Shown piece by piece: positions 37,447 to 47,619 of a stretch of 64,000 nt of DNA (the first letter of the stretch is position 1; the number at the start of each line of letters is the position of its first letter). Position numbers and translations under genes: made by a program. The notes below the pieces were generated by a model, which was not told where the DNA came from, ran no database searches, and worked only from the letters and a program-made list of their open reading frames with translations. The stretch comes from Procambarus clarkii (Eukaryota; Arthropoda; Malacostraca; Decapoda; Cambaridae). The stretch spans positions 21,025,503 to 21,089,502 of the forward strand of contig NC_091175.1 of NCBI RefSeq assembly GCF_040958095.1, in the 5' to 3' direction.

Positions 37447-38474
37447 CTTAGTTCATTTATTATGCACCCCATACCCATGTTGTGGGTGGTAGTGGAAAGG
37501 GTTACAGACACACATAATGGGCTCAAGGACTGAACCCCACAATTCATTTAGCTTAGGTCCTTTAATCCGGTTCATCCAGTGGTTGTCGAGATCCAGCATT
37601 GGCTGTTTCTTGTTCACAGTAAATTTAAGTCGGTTGAGTTTTGTTGGGTTCCCAGCCATATTTGTGTCTCTTGAAATGAGCATGCGGATGCTGCCGCCAG
37701 GGAGGCTGTCCGCTCGTCCCATCTCGTAAAGGTATTCCTTATTCCGACTTTTACCCGGTTATCCATTCCTCCATCCTTACCCGTTGGCAGGCTTCTTGGT
37801 CGTCTGTTACTGGTAACAAACTACGTTTTCTTAAAAGTTGTGTGTCCTTGTGGCCTTCCTCGTACCACTGTAACCGGTGATGGGAAACGGCTCTGGTGAG
37901 ATTGTGTATTGGCAATACTCTCTTAACTCATGGTCACTTGATGGAGCGCCGCCCTGCTCCTTATTGTCCTAATTGCATCGTCTCTCTTACAGTCGTGCAT
38001 ATCCTTGTTGAATGTCCTGACTTCCACGACGAGCGTGTCTTGTTTTCCGACCGTCCCCCGCGGTCGCTTGTCTCTCAATAGTATTCTTGGTGACTCGGAT
38101 ACTTTTGATATTGTTCGCCTTATGCGTTTCTGTTCTTGTATTGGCATCCTTGGCGATATTTAGCGCCCTCTGATTATTTTGCGCATTTGATGGTGCTACA
38201 TAGCCTTCCCGGTTTGGTGCCTTCTTTTGATAATTACTTACTTACTTGATGGTGCTACATAGCCTTCCTGGTTTGGTGCCTTCTTTTTGATAATTACTTA
38301 CTTCATTTAGCTAAGCAAGTTACAATCTTGATGAGCTAGTTACAAAATTCAATGCACACCGTCACATCAACAATGGGTTTGAGATCAATTAAAAGTATCC
38401 TGCTTAATTTAGAATCTGTAGTCTGATCAAATTTGAATGAGAATTGTACTTTTCCAGTCCCACTTCTGGTGTCC
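37447..38474. repeat. Unclassified older sequence split by a LINE B insertion
   Basis: The flanks 37447-37553 (TTCATTTATTATGCACCCC and beyond) and 38313-38474 belong together: the duplicated TTCATTTAGCT lets them be rejoined as one stretch across the LINE B at 37554-38301. No coding potential or terminal repeat was seen. It may be an older dispersed repeat, but only this copy is in the window. Confidence 0.5.
37554..38301 (+). mobile_element. LINE B, 5' truncated, 11-bp TSD, duplicated 3' end
   Basis: TTCATTTAGCT flanks it at 37543-37553 and 38302-38312, a clear target-site duplication. The body starts inside RNase H (GGTCCTTTAATCCGGTTC) and holds the C-terminal Cys/His block with frameshifts. 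The last about 55 bp of the family (GATGGTGCTACATAGCC to TAATTACTTACTT) occur twice in a row, at 38189-38248 and 38249-38301. Confidence 0.92.
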
Positions 38475-39121
38475 TCACCTAGTTGTGCTTGTGGGGGTAG
38501 AGCTCTGGCTCTTTGGTCCCGTTCAGGAATCGGTACACCAACTGGTGTACAGATTCCTGAACCTACTGGGCTCTATCATATCTACACCCCCTCCCCGCTC
38601 AGCTCGTTGTTGCCGTGTGGGGGCTTAGTGGGTGGCTGCCGGAGTGTGATGCTCCTTGGGACAGTCCTCTGTCCTTTTCTAGCCTTGTGCTCCTGCTGCC
38701 ATCCTCTCCAATTCTGCTGGGCACCTTTTCCTTTTCCTTCTGTTTCGTTTTTCTCCCCCCCCTCTTCTCCTATCTCCTTGCCGTTTCCTGCCGACCTTTT
38801 GCTTGTTCTGGTTCTTCCCTTGGACTTCTTCTATTTTGATGCCCGGGTGCTTGAGGAGGCATACTCTTGCACCTGTTGAACTGTAATACCCGACGTCGAG
38901 AGCGAGGGGAACCTTTTATTGTCAATCCCCCTTTCGTCACTGAACCCGATCTCGACGGACTGTCGGTTTCTTAAGGTAGCGTTTGTGGGGCGTATACTCA
39001 CGACGCACCCCTAGGAGGCCCCGGCAAGATCGGCGATAGCTTCTTGTTGGGTGTCCTGCCTCTAATTGTGGCTCCATGGTGGGTGTGGGGGCACATTCGT
39101 GAATGAATTTTTCTTTTCGTA

Positions 39122-41062
39122 ATGATGATGACCCCTGTTTCGGCTGTTTCCGGTTTACCTTCTCAGGCTCGTGGGGTGGGCGACCAAGCCCCCGAGTCAG
39201 TCCATGTTGGAAGACCGGGCTCTGTAGCCTCCGCTGCATTGGGCCCCGACCTTGCTCCTCCTTTGGCCTCTCTGACTCCTTCCCCTGGCTCCCCTCCCTC
39301 CTCTGTGGTTGGGTCGAGCCCCAAGCCCCCAGTGGTGACTACCTCGTCCCCTGGCGCGGCTCCTTCTCTAGTTGTAACTACTGCGCCTTTTAACCCCTCT
39401 CTCTCTGGGGGTTCTCACCGCCGTCCTCGTCATGGCCGCCCTCGCTCGATTCCTTCCAGTTCTGCTACCTATCAAGCCTTGTTTGGTCCCACTTTGTGGG
39501 CCAAATATTTTGATCTCCTCCCTCTTGATTCTGCGCCTCCTGACGATTTCTCCCTCCATCGACATCTCGTTGATTCCGTGGATGCCTCCATTACTTTCAA
39601 CCCCACTCGTCTCGGCACACGTGTCGTTGCTGCTCCTTCTCAGGATGCTGCTTCCCGCTTGGCTGCCTTATCCTGCCTTGGCGAGACCCCTGTTCGGGTC
39701 TCGAAGAACGCTCAGTTGAATACCAGTGTTGGCACTATTTTGCTCCCGCCCTATGTTGCGACCAGTGTTCGGGACCTGCGCGACTGCCACGACGATATTC
39801 GACATATCCTTGCTGCCCAGGGCCATTCTATTCTCCAGGTGGACACGTTTACTCGTCCCCCTCGTGGTAGTCGCCGTCAACCCCTCCGGTTTGTGAAGAT
39901 TACCTTTGATGGTAGGACCCTTCCACCCTCTGTCATTCTTGCTGGTGCCAGGTGCTCTGTCCAGGAGTACATTCCTTCTCCTCGGCTCTGCAACAAGTGC
40001 TGGAGGTTTGGGCATGGTGCCCTCCGCTGCTCCGGGACTGTCTCTCTCTGTCCTTTGTGTGGTGGCGAAGGTCACTCTAAGTCGGAGTGCACTTCTCCCC
40101 AGGCTCGTTGCCTCAACTGCGGTGAGGCCCATCCTACCTTCTCCCGTGCGTGTGTCCATTACAAGCTTGAGGCAACCGTCCTCAATTTGAAGCACCGGGA
40201 GCGTTTATCTTTTCCTGAGGCGAGACGCCAGGTTCGCCGGCTCCCGCCTTACGCTATCTCTTTTGCTCGCGTGTTGCGCTCTTCCTCTCCTCGTCCTTCC
40301 CGCCTTCCTCAGACTCACAACCGTTTCCGGGCCTTGGACCCTGATACGCCCACTGCCCCCTCCTCTGTTCCTTTGGGTTCTCTCCTGAAGGATCCACCTC
40401 CTGGTCCTCTGTCTGGGGTTCCCCTTCTTTCTACCCGGTCTGTCTTGTCTCCTGTGTCTTCTTCCTCGTCTCCCTCCGTTCCTCCTTCCCATCCTTCCCC
40501 TCCGTCTCTTGACTCTCCCCGCCGCCTGTCGGTGCGGGCTGATGTCCATCGCTCTCCAAACGGCCGTCATGTGTGCTCTCGTTCAGCTTCTCCTGTTGAG
40601 ACGCTAGAATCCGTTGCCCAGTACGTGGTTGCTGGGACACCTGTCTCTTTAAGTCAGAAGCGTAAACCTGGCTCCTCTCCTTCCTCCTCCCCGGCGGGTA
40701 AGAAGGTTTCGCTTTCTTCCTCGGCCCCTACTTCTGCCTCTCTCGCTCCTTCCCCTCCCATTTCGGTGGTTGCGCCCCCTGTTCCTGCTATGGAGGTTTC
40801 TTTAGCCCCCGCTTCCCTCTCGGTTGCTGCCCTTGCTGAGGTACGCTCCCCTCTTTCTACCCCTCTTCCTGCTGCTGTCCTTGACTGCTCCTCTCCGTTG
40901 TCTCCTCCTCTTCCTCCTCCTCCTCCTCCTCCTCCTCCTCCGGACTCCGCCCGCCCACCTCTGATCTGTTCTCCCGTTTCCTTCCCTCCGTCTTTGCTCA
41001 GTTTACCCATGCCCCCTAACCCTGACTTTGCTGACCCTGATCCCGACCCTGATATTCTTTAA
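39122..41062 (+). CDS. LINE B ORF1, gag-like protein with three zinc knuckles
   Basis: The frame is 646 codons from ATG 39122 (ATG repeated three times in succession) and is open throughout. Residues about 1-100 are Ser/Pro/Ala rich. Residues about 110-270 form a conserved domain (WAKYFDLLPLD, FNPTRLGTRVVAAPSQDAAS, RVSKNAQLNTSVGT). Residues about 285-345 hold CNKCWRFGHGALRC and CPLCGGEGHSKSEC, both C-x2-C-x4-H-x4-C, and a third degenerate knuckle CLNCGEAHPTFSRAC. The C-terminal half is Ser/Pro-rich with a Pro run near residues 595-615. Such ORF1 proteins package element RNA. ORF2 begins just downstream in another frame. Confidence 0.88.
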   Translation: MMMTPVSAVSGLPSQARGVGDQAPESVHVGRPGSVASAALGPDLAPPLASLTPSPGSPPSSVVGSSPKPPVVTTSSPGAAPSLVVTTAPFNPSLSGGSHRRPRHGRPRSIPSSSATYQALFGPTLWAKYFDLLPLDSAPPDDFSLHRHLVDSVDASITFNPTRLGTRVVAAPSQDAASRLAALSCLGETPVRVSKNAQLNTSVGTILLPPYVATSVRDLRDCHDDIRHILAAQGHSILQVDTFTRPPRGSRRQPLRFVKITFDGRTLPPSVILAGARCSVQEYIPSPRLCNKCWRFGHGALRCSGTVSLCPLCGGEGHSKSECTSPQARCLNCGEAHPTFSRACVHYKLEATVLNLKHRERLSFPEARRQVRRLPPYAISFARVLRSSSPRPSRLPQTHNRFRALDPDTPTAPSSVPLGSLLKDPPPGPLSGVPLLSTRSVLSPVSSSSSPSVPPSHPSPPSLDSPRRLSVRADVHRSPNGRHVCSRSASPVETLESVAQYVVAGTPVSLSQKRKPGSSPSSSPAGKKVSLSSSAPTSASLAPSPPISVVAPPVPAMEVSLAPASLSVAALAEVRSPLSTPLPAAVLDCSSPLSPPLPPPPPPPPPPDSARPPLICSPVSFPPSLLSLPMPPNPDFADPDPDPDIL

Positions 41063-41085
41063 CGTGCTCTGTTGCTCTTTCGCCT

Positions 41086-44000
41086 TTGTTTCTTCCTTGT
41101 TCTCTGTTTTTGTCCTTTCTCTTCTCGTCGTTGTCCATTCTTCAATGGAACGTTCGAGGTTATTACGCCAATTTCCTCAAACTCCAACTTCTGATTTCGC
41201 GGTTTTCGCCCCTTTGTGTCTGTCTCCAGGAGCCGATGCTTGGTGCTCGTCCTGGTCGTTTTCGTGGCTATTCCTTTCTCTCCCCCCCCCCAGCCGTTGC
41301 TGGGGCTTCTAATTCTTCTGCTCTTTTGATTCGTGCTGATGTTCCCTTTGTTCCTTTACTTTTTCCTTCGCCTCTCCATTGTTCTGCTGCTCGTATCTTT
41401 GTGGGGAAATGGTACAGTTTGTTCCATTTATCTCCCCCCGAGTGTCCCGCTTTCTCTTCCTGATTTGAAACACCTCCTAGACTCCTTGCCGAAGCCTGTG
41501 CTCCTGCTGGGTGACTTCAATTGTCGTCATTCTCTTTGGGGTGACGTTCTGACGAATACCCGGGGTTGCCTTCTTGAGCCGTTTCTCCTCTCTTCTTCCC
41601 TGTCTCTTCTGAATTCTGGTGAGCCCACTCATTTGGACTCTCGGACTCGCACCCTTTCTTGTCTTGATCTTTCTCTCTGCTCTTCTTCTCTTTACTTAGA
41701 TTTCACGTGGCAGGTTCTTGATGACCTCCATGGAAGTGATCATTTCCCCATCGTTGTTTCCTTTTTCTCTTTTCGCCCTTCCCTCTCTTTCCCTAGGTGG
41801 CAGTTTGCTAAGGCGGACTGGACCCTATTTACCCTCAGTGCTACTCTCTCTGACCTCTCCCTTCTGCCTCTCTCTCGCGCTCTCCTCTTTTTTCATGACA
41901 CTGTCTTCAACGCTGCCCTCCGCTCTATCCCTCGCTCTTCCTCTCGGGGTCCACGGAAGTGCGTTCCCTGGAGGAATGCGGGTTGTGCTCGGGCTGTCCG
42001 CTGTAAGCGTGCAGCCTGGAAGAGGCACCGTCGTAGGCAGACGACCGATTCTTTTCTTTTCTTTCGGAAAGCGAGTGCAGTGGCCCGTAGGTCCATCCGT
42101 ACGGCTAAACGTGAATGTTGGGCATCTTATGTCTCAACAATTACGTCCGAAACTCCTCTGGCCCAGATCTGGAAGCGTATCCGCAAGATAGCGGGTAAAT
42201 TCGTTCCCGATGTTTCACCGGTCCTTCACCTCCATGATACTCTTGTGGCGGACCCGTTGCAGGTCGCTTCCGTACTGGGTTCCCACTTTTCTTCTGTTAG
42301 CTCTGGTCTTCATCTTCCCCAATCTTTTCTTCTTCGTAAACCTGTCCTTGAGTCTCGTCCTTTAGATTTCTGCACTCGTCTTCAACTTCCCTATAATGAT
42401 CCCTTGTCTCTCTCTGACCTTCGTTCTGCCCTGGCCCTCTGCGGTTCTACGGCGGCGGGCTCCGATGGTATTCATTATGAGATGCTTCGCCATCTCCCTC
42501 CGTGCATGTCTCAGTATTTACCGAGTCTGTATAATCGGATCTGGGAGTCGTCGTCAGTCCCTGAGGACTGGCTCGATGCCGTTGTCCTCCCTGTTCGCAA
42601 ACCGGGGTCTCTGGGTACTTCCCCTAAGGACTTTCGCCCTATTGCTCTCACAAGTTGTGTCTGCAAACTCTTTGAACGTATGGTTAACGTTCGTCTGATG
42701 TGGTTCCTGGAACACCATCACCTCCTCTCCCCTTCTCAATTTGGTTTCCACAAGTGCTGCAGCACGACAGATGTCCTGGTGAACTTGGAGGTCTATATTC
42801 GTACTGCTTTTGCTGCGAAGACCTCCGTTGTTGCCGTCCTTTTTGACCTGGAAAAGGCTTACGACACCACTTGGCGATATCATATTCTATCTCAACTTCA
42901 TTCTTTTGGCCTTCGTGGTCATCTCCCTCTCTTTCTCTGCAGCTTCCTCTCTCGTCGTCCCTTTCGGGTGTGCCTTGGTACCGCTCTCTCTGCCTCTTTT
43001 CAGCAATACGAAGGTGTGCCCCAGGGTAGTGTTCTGAGCACTACTCTTTTTCTGGTTGCCCTCAATGGTCTTCTTTCCTCTCTTCCTTCTGGTGTCTTCT
43101 CCGCTCTCTATGTCGATGATCTTACCCTTTGCTGTCAGGGGTGATGATTTGCCTCTCCTTCAGTGCCGTCTTCAACTTGCAATTGATGCCGTGTCGTCTT
43201 GGGCCACCGATCATGGCTTCAAGTTCTCTACTTCTAAGACTTGTGCCATGACTTTTACGCGGAAACGGGTTGTTCTTCGTCCCTCTCTGTCACTTTATGG
43301 TCATCCCCTTGAATACAAAGATTCCGCGAAGCTTTTGGGGTTATCCCTTGACACTCGTTTGTCTTGGTCTCCCCATATCTCTTACCTCCGTGTTGAGTGC
43401 TCTAAAGCCCTTACCCTCCTTCGGGTCTTGTCCCATACTTCTTGGGAGGCAGATAGGCGTACTCTCCTTGCTTTACATTCCTCTCTTGTCCTGTCTAAGC
43501 TCTATTATGGTTGCCCTACTTACTCGTCTGCTTCTCCTACACTTCGCCGTCTTGATGCTTTGCACCATACTGGGTTGCGCCTCAGTTCTGGTGCCTTTCG
43601 TTCGACTCCCGTCCTTAGCTTGTATGTTGACACTGGCTTCCTGTCTCTCCAGGACCGCCGTGATCGCTACTGTCTTCGCTATCTTGCACGGTCCTTACAA
43701 CATCCTTCCTCTCGCCTCTGTCGTGCTTTAACTTTTACCCCTCCTGCGGTTCCTGTTCCTCTTCACCACCTCCCTCTTTCTGTCCAGTTATCTTGCCTCC
43801 AGGATTCTCTTTCCGTTCGTATTTCTAATGTTTCTCCTCGTGTTGTTCCTTCTTTGCCCCCGTGGAGAGTCCCTCTTCCGCGGTTTTGTACTTCCTTGAC
43901 CCGTATCACTAAAGCTTTTACCCCTCCTACGGTTCTAAAACGCCTTTTTCTTGAGCACTTTTCTTCTTACTCCTGCTCCGTTTCTGTCTTCACCGATGGG

Positions 44001-44804
44001 TCTAAGTCTGCAGACGGTGTTGGCTACTCTGTTGTTTTTCCTGATCGCACTTATATGTGTCGCTTACCTCCGGAGACTAGTATCTTTACAGCGGAACTTT
44101 ATGCTATTCTCTATGCTCTTCGTCTCCTGCTTTCTCGTTGTCAGTCTTCCTTTGTAGTTGTTGTTGACTCTCGTAGTTCCCTCATGGCTCTCGGGTCCTT
44201 TAGTCCGGTCCATCCAGTAGTTGTCGAGATCCAGCATTGGCTGTTTCTTGTTCACAGTAAATTTAAGTCGGTTGAGTTTTGTTGGGTTCCCAGCCATATT
44301 GGTGTGTCTTTAAATGAGCGTGCGGATGCTGCCGCCAAGGAAGCTGTCCACTCTTGTCCCGTCTCTCGTAAAGGCATTCCGTATTCCAACTTTTACCCGG
44401 TTATCCATTCCTCCATCCTTACCCGTTGGCAGGCTTCTTGGTTGTCTGTTACTGGTAAGAAGCTACGTACTCTTAAATGTTGTGTTTCCTCGTGGCCGTC
44501 CTCCTTCCACCGTAACTGGCGGTGGGAAACAGCTCTGGCGAGGTTGCGTATTGGCCATACTCGCTTAACACATGGTCACTTGGAGCGCTGCCCTGCTCCT
44601 TATTGTCCTAGTTGCATTGTCCCTCTTACGGTCGTGCATGTCCTTCTTGAATGTCCTGACTTCCAGGACGCGCGTGTGTCTTGCTTTCCGACTGCCCCTC
44701 GCGGTCACCTGTCCCTCAATAGAATTCTTGGTGACTCGGATACTTTTGATATCGTTCGCCTTATGCGTTTTTGTTCTCGTATTGGCATCCTTGGTGATAT
44801 TTAG
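41086..44804 (+). pseudogene. LINE B ORF2 (endonuclease, RT, RNase H) with two frameshifts
   Basis: Frame 1 (41086 to about 41415): SILQWNVRGYYANFLKLQL and VCLQEPMLGA, the endonuclease N-terminus. Frame 2 (about 41415-43138): LLLGDFNCRHSLWG and GSDHFPIVV (endonuclease), then RT with GSDGIHYEMLRHLP, FRPIALTSC, QFGFHKCCSTTD, LFDLEKAYDTTW (motif A), EGVPQGSVLSTTL (motif B) and ALYVDDLTL (motif C, YVDD). Frame 3 (about 43138-44804): FTDGSKSADGVGYSV, FTAELYAILYALRLL, VVVDSRSSLMAL and HIGVSLNERADAAAKEA (RNase H), then YCPSCIVPLTVVHVLLECPDF. The second shift sits right after YVDD, where one extra base near TGCTGTCAGGGG changes frame; the old copy near 8945 reads through in one frame there. Catalytic residues are intact on either side. 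Confidence 0.9.
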
Positions 44805-45339
44805 CGCCCTCTGATTATTTTGCGCATTTGATGGTGCTACATAGCCTTCCCGGTTTGGTGCCTTCTTTTGATAATTACTTACTTCTATCATATCTACATT
44901 TGAAACTGTGTATGGAGTCTGCTTCCACCCTCCACCACATCACTGCCTAATACATTCCATCTGTTAACTACTGACACTGAAAAAGTTCTTTCTAACATCA
45001 CTGTGGCTCATTTGGATACTACGTTTCCACCTGTGTCCCATCAATGCTAAACAGTGTATCTTTATCTACCATGTCAATTCCTCTGAGAAATTTATAGGTA
45101 GTGATCATGTCTCCCCTAACTTTTCTGTCTCCCGGTGTCGTGAGGTTCAGTTCGAGTAATCTTTCCTCGTAGCTCATATTTCTCAGCTCATGAACTAGCC
45201 TGGAGGCATACCTCAACCTTTTCTAACTTTTTGTGTTTGACTAGGTGTTGACTCCAGGCTGGAACTGCATATTCCAGTATTGGTTTGACATACGTGGTAT
45301 ACAAGGTTCTGAAGGAGAAATTTGCGTAATATTTTCCAT

Positions 45340-45510
45340 TCTATTCGAATATAATTTATTTATTTATTTACTTATTTATTTATTTATATACAAGAAGGTA
45401 CATTGGGGGTTAACAGAGAATGTAGAAATTAAGTTGATTTTACATTCTTGTAAAGCCACTAGCATGCATGGCATTTCGGGCAAGTCCTTAAACCGATAAT
45501 TTTTAGATAA
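45340..45510 (-). repeat. Retroelement 3' tail with TTTA repeats
   Basis: On the minus strand: AAGGACTTGCCCGAAATGC, then TAGTGGCTTTACAAGAATG, then CTTCTTGTATATAAATAAAT and a (AAAT)n tail. The first part matches the SINE at 30830 and the LINE D 3' UTR, so it is a 3' fragment of one of those or a relative. Confidence 0.6.
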
Positions 45511-45519
45511 TTCACAATA

Positions 45520-45820
45520 AAATTAACAAAAAATGTTTACGGGTACTTTACAGCTTTATTTCACAGGTACAGATAATTTTAAGTAGAATTATGGTATTTG
45601 TGCTTGGGGTTCTACTACACAAAATCATTTACGTCCTAATAGCAGCATTTACTCTATTAGAACAATATCTAACTCTGGCCCCAGACAGCACTCAGTACCC
45701 TTACTCAAATCTTTGAATATGTTAGATATTAAGTCACTGCACATCCTCTCATGTGTACTCTATATATTTAAAACTCTGAACTGCAATGTCAATCCTGACC
45801 TTAGAAGCTTCCTAAGAGTA
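45520..45820 (+). mobile_element. LINE D fragment, RT C-terminal region
   Basis: The plus strand encodes, in broken frames, GVVLHKIIYVLIAAFTLLEQ-like remnants of YGICAWGS, then LNMLDIKSLHILSCVLYIFK and NPDLRSFL, matching the minus-strand RT at about 34020-34300. It abuts the 3' tail of an inverted LINE B at 45821. Confidence 0.8.
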
Positions 45821-47598
45821 AGTAATTATCAAAAGAAGGCACCAAACCAGGAAGGCTATGTAGCACCATCAAATGCGCGGAATAATCAGAGGGCGCTAAA
45901 TATCACCAAGGATGCCAATATGAGAACGAAAACGCATAAGGGGAACGATATCAAAAGTATCCGAGTCGCCAAGAATTCCATTGAGGGACAGGCGACCGCG
46001 AGGGGCGGTTGGAAAGCAAGAGACACGCTCGTCGTGGAAGTCAGGACATTCAAGGAGGACATGCACGACCGTAAGAGGGACAATGCAATTAGGACAATAA
46101 GGAGCAGGGCGGCGCTCCATCAAGTGACCATGGGTGAAGCGAGTATGGCCAATACGTAACCTCGCCAGAGCTGTTTCCCATCGCTGGTTACGGTGGTAGG
46201 AGGACGGCCACCAGGAGACAACATTTAAGAGTACTGTACGTAGTTTGTTACCAGTAACAGACGACCAAGAAGCCTGCCAATGGGTAAAGATGGAGGAATG
46301 GATAACCGGGTAAAAGTCGGAATATGGAATACCTTTACGAGAGATGGGACAAGAGCGGACAGCTTCCTTGGCGGCAGCATCCGCACGCTCATTTAACAAC
46401 CCGTTCTCGCAAATTTAATAAGTCAATATTGACTTATTAGTTGCGTGCATAGGTGACATACTAAACATAATAGTTTCCCTTGAAAAGCGTCATAGAAAAC
46501 ACCGACCTTACCTAACTTACTTAGTATGTTAAAATAAGCATCTTATAGCTTCGTAATTACAATTGTTACTTAACCTATTATAGGTATAGGTTAGGTAATA
46601 ATTGTAATTACGAAGCAATAAGATGCTTATCTTGACATACTAAGTAGGTTAGGTAAGGTCGGTGTTTTCTATGAAGCTTTTCAAGGGAAACTATTATGTT
46701 AAGTATGTCACCTATGCACATATTTAATAAGTCAATACTGACTTATTAAATTTGCGAGAACGGGTTGCATTTAAAGACACACCAATATGGCTGGGAACCC
46801 AACAAAACTCAACCGACTTAAATTTACTGTGGACAAGAAACAGCCAATGCTGGATCTCGACAACTACTGGATGAACCGGATTAAAGGACCCGAAAGCCAT
46901 GAGGGCACTACGAGAGTCAACAATAACAACTACAAAGGAAGACTGACAACGAGAATGCAGGAGACGAAGAGCATAGAGAATAGCATAAAGCTCCGCTGTA
47001 AAGATGCTAGTCTCCGGAGGTAAGCAACACATATAAGTGCGATCAGGAAAACAACAGAGTAGCCAACACCGTCCGCAGACTTAGACCCATTGGTGAAGAC
47101 AGAAACGGAGCGGGAGTGAGAAGAAAAGTGCTCAAGAAAAAAGCGTTTTAGAACCGTAGGAGGGGTAAAAGCTTTAGTGACGTGGGTCAAGGATGTACAA
47201 AACTGCGGAAGGGGGACTCTCCATGGGGGCAAAGAAGGAACAACATGAGGAGAAACATTAGAAATACAAACGGAAAGAGAATCCTGTAGGCGAGATAACC
47301 GGACAGAAAGAGGGAGGTGGTGAAGAGGAACAGGAACCGTAGGAGGGGTAAAAGTTAAAGCACGACAGAGGCAAGAGGAAGGATGTTGTAAGGACCGCGC
47401 AAGATAGCGAAGACAGTAGCGATCACGGCGGTCCTGGAGAGACAGGAAACCAGTGTCAATATACAAGCTAAGGACGGGAGTCGAACGAAAGGCACCAGAA
47501 CTGAGGCGCAACCCAGTATGATGCAAAGCATCAAGACGGCGAAGAGTAGAAGGAGAAGCAGACGAGTAAGCAGGGCAACCATAATCGAGCTTAGCGCA
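45821..47598 (-). mobile_element. LINE B, 5' truncated, inverted, with a MITE inside
   Basis: On the minus strand it covers the region after RT, the RNase H (FTNGSKSADGVGYSV, so the first catalytic Asp is changed to Asn) and the C-terminal Cys/His block (YCPNCIVPLTVVHVLLECPDF), ending at the TAATTACTTACT tail near 45821. It is split by the MITE at 46397-46767. Frames are shifted in several places. Confidence 0.9.
46397..46767. mobile_element. Foldback MITE, 371 bp, with 7-bp target duplication
   Basis: It begins CAACCCGTTCTCGCAAATTT and its other end is the exact inverse; the inverted arms extend through nearly the whole element, including TAATAAGTCAATATTGACTT at both ends. CATTTAA flanks it at 46390-46396 and 46768-46774. 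The uninterrupted LINE B has a single CATTTAA here (in the reverse of TTAAATGAGCGTGCGG), proving insertion. No coding capacity. Confidence 0.93.
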
Positions 47599-47619
47599 AT
47601 ACGAGGCGACAGTATTCGG

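Larger units (their letters stand above)
38587..44884 (+). mobile_element. LINE B, full length (6.3 kb), I-superfamily-like, perfect 14-bp TSD
   Basis: The 14-bp direct repeat CTATCATATCTACA brackets the element exactly, so the ends are known: 5' CCCCCTCCCCGCTCAGC, 3' TTTTGATAATTACTTACTT. The 5' UTR is 38587-39121. ORF1 is gag-like with zinc knuckles; ORF2 has endonuclease, RT, RNase H and a C-terminal Cys/His block. This content matches the I/Jockey-like superfamily carrying RNase H. Two single-site frameshifts in ORF2 (about 41415 and about 43138) are the only lesions I see, so the insertion is recent but not able to make a complete ORF2 unless these are sequencing errors. Confidence 0.95.
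38475..45335 (-). mobile_element. LINE C 3'-end copy split by full-length LINE B
   Basis: Part 1 (38475-38586) and part 2 (44899-45335) are the 3' UTR and the last about 110 codons of LINE C ORF2 on the minus strand. Part 2 encodes KVRGDMITTYKFLRGID and MSYEERLLELNL in broken frames. They are separated by LINE B at 38587-44884, with CTATCATATCTACA duplicated at 38573-38586 and 44885-44898. The 3' UTR part has an inverted duplication forming a hairpin at 38521-38562. Confidence 0.9.

Noticed and set aside
39368..41010. Minus-strand frames opposite LINE B ORF1, up to 175 codons
   Set aside because: They are antisense shadows of a high-GC coding frame with clear zinc knuckles on the plus strand.
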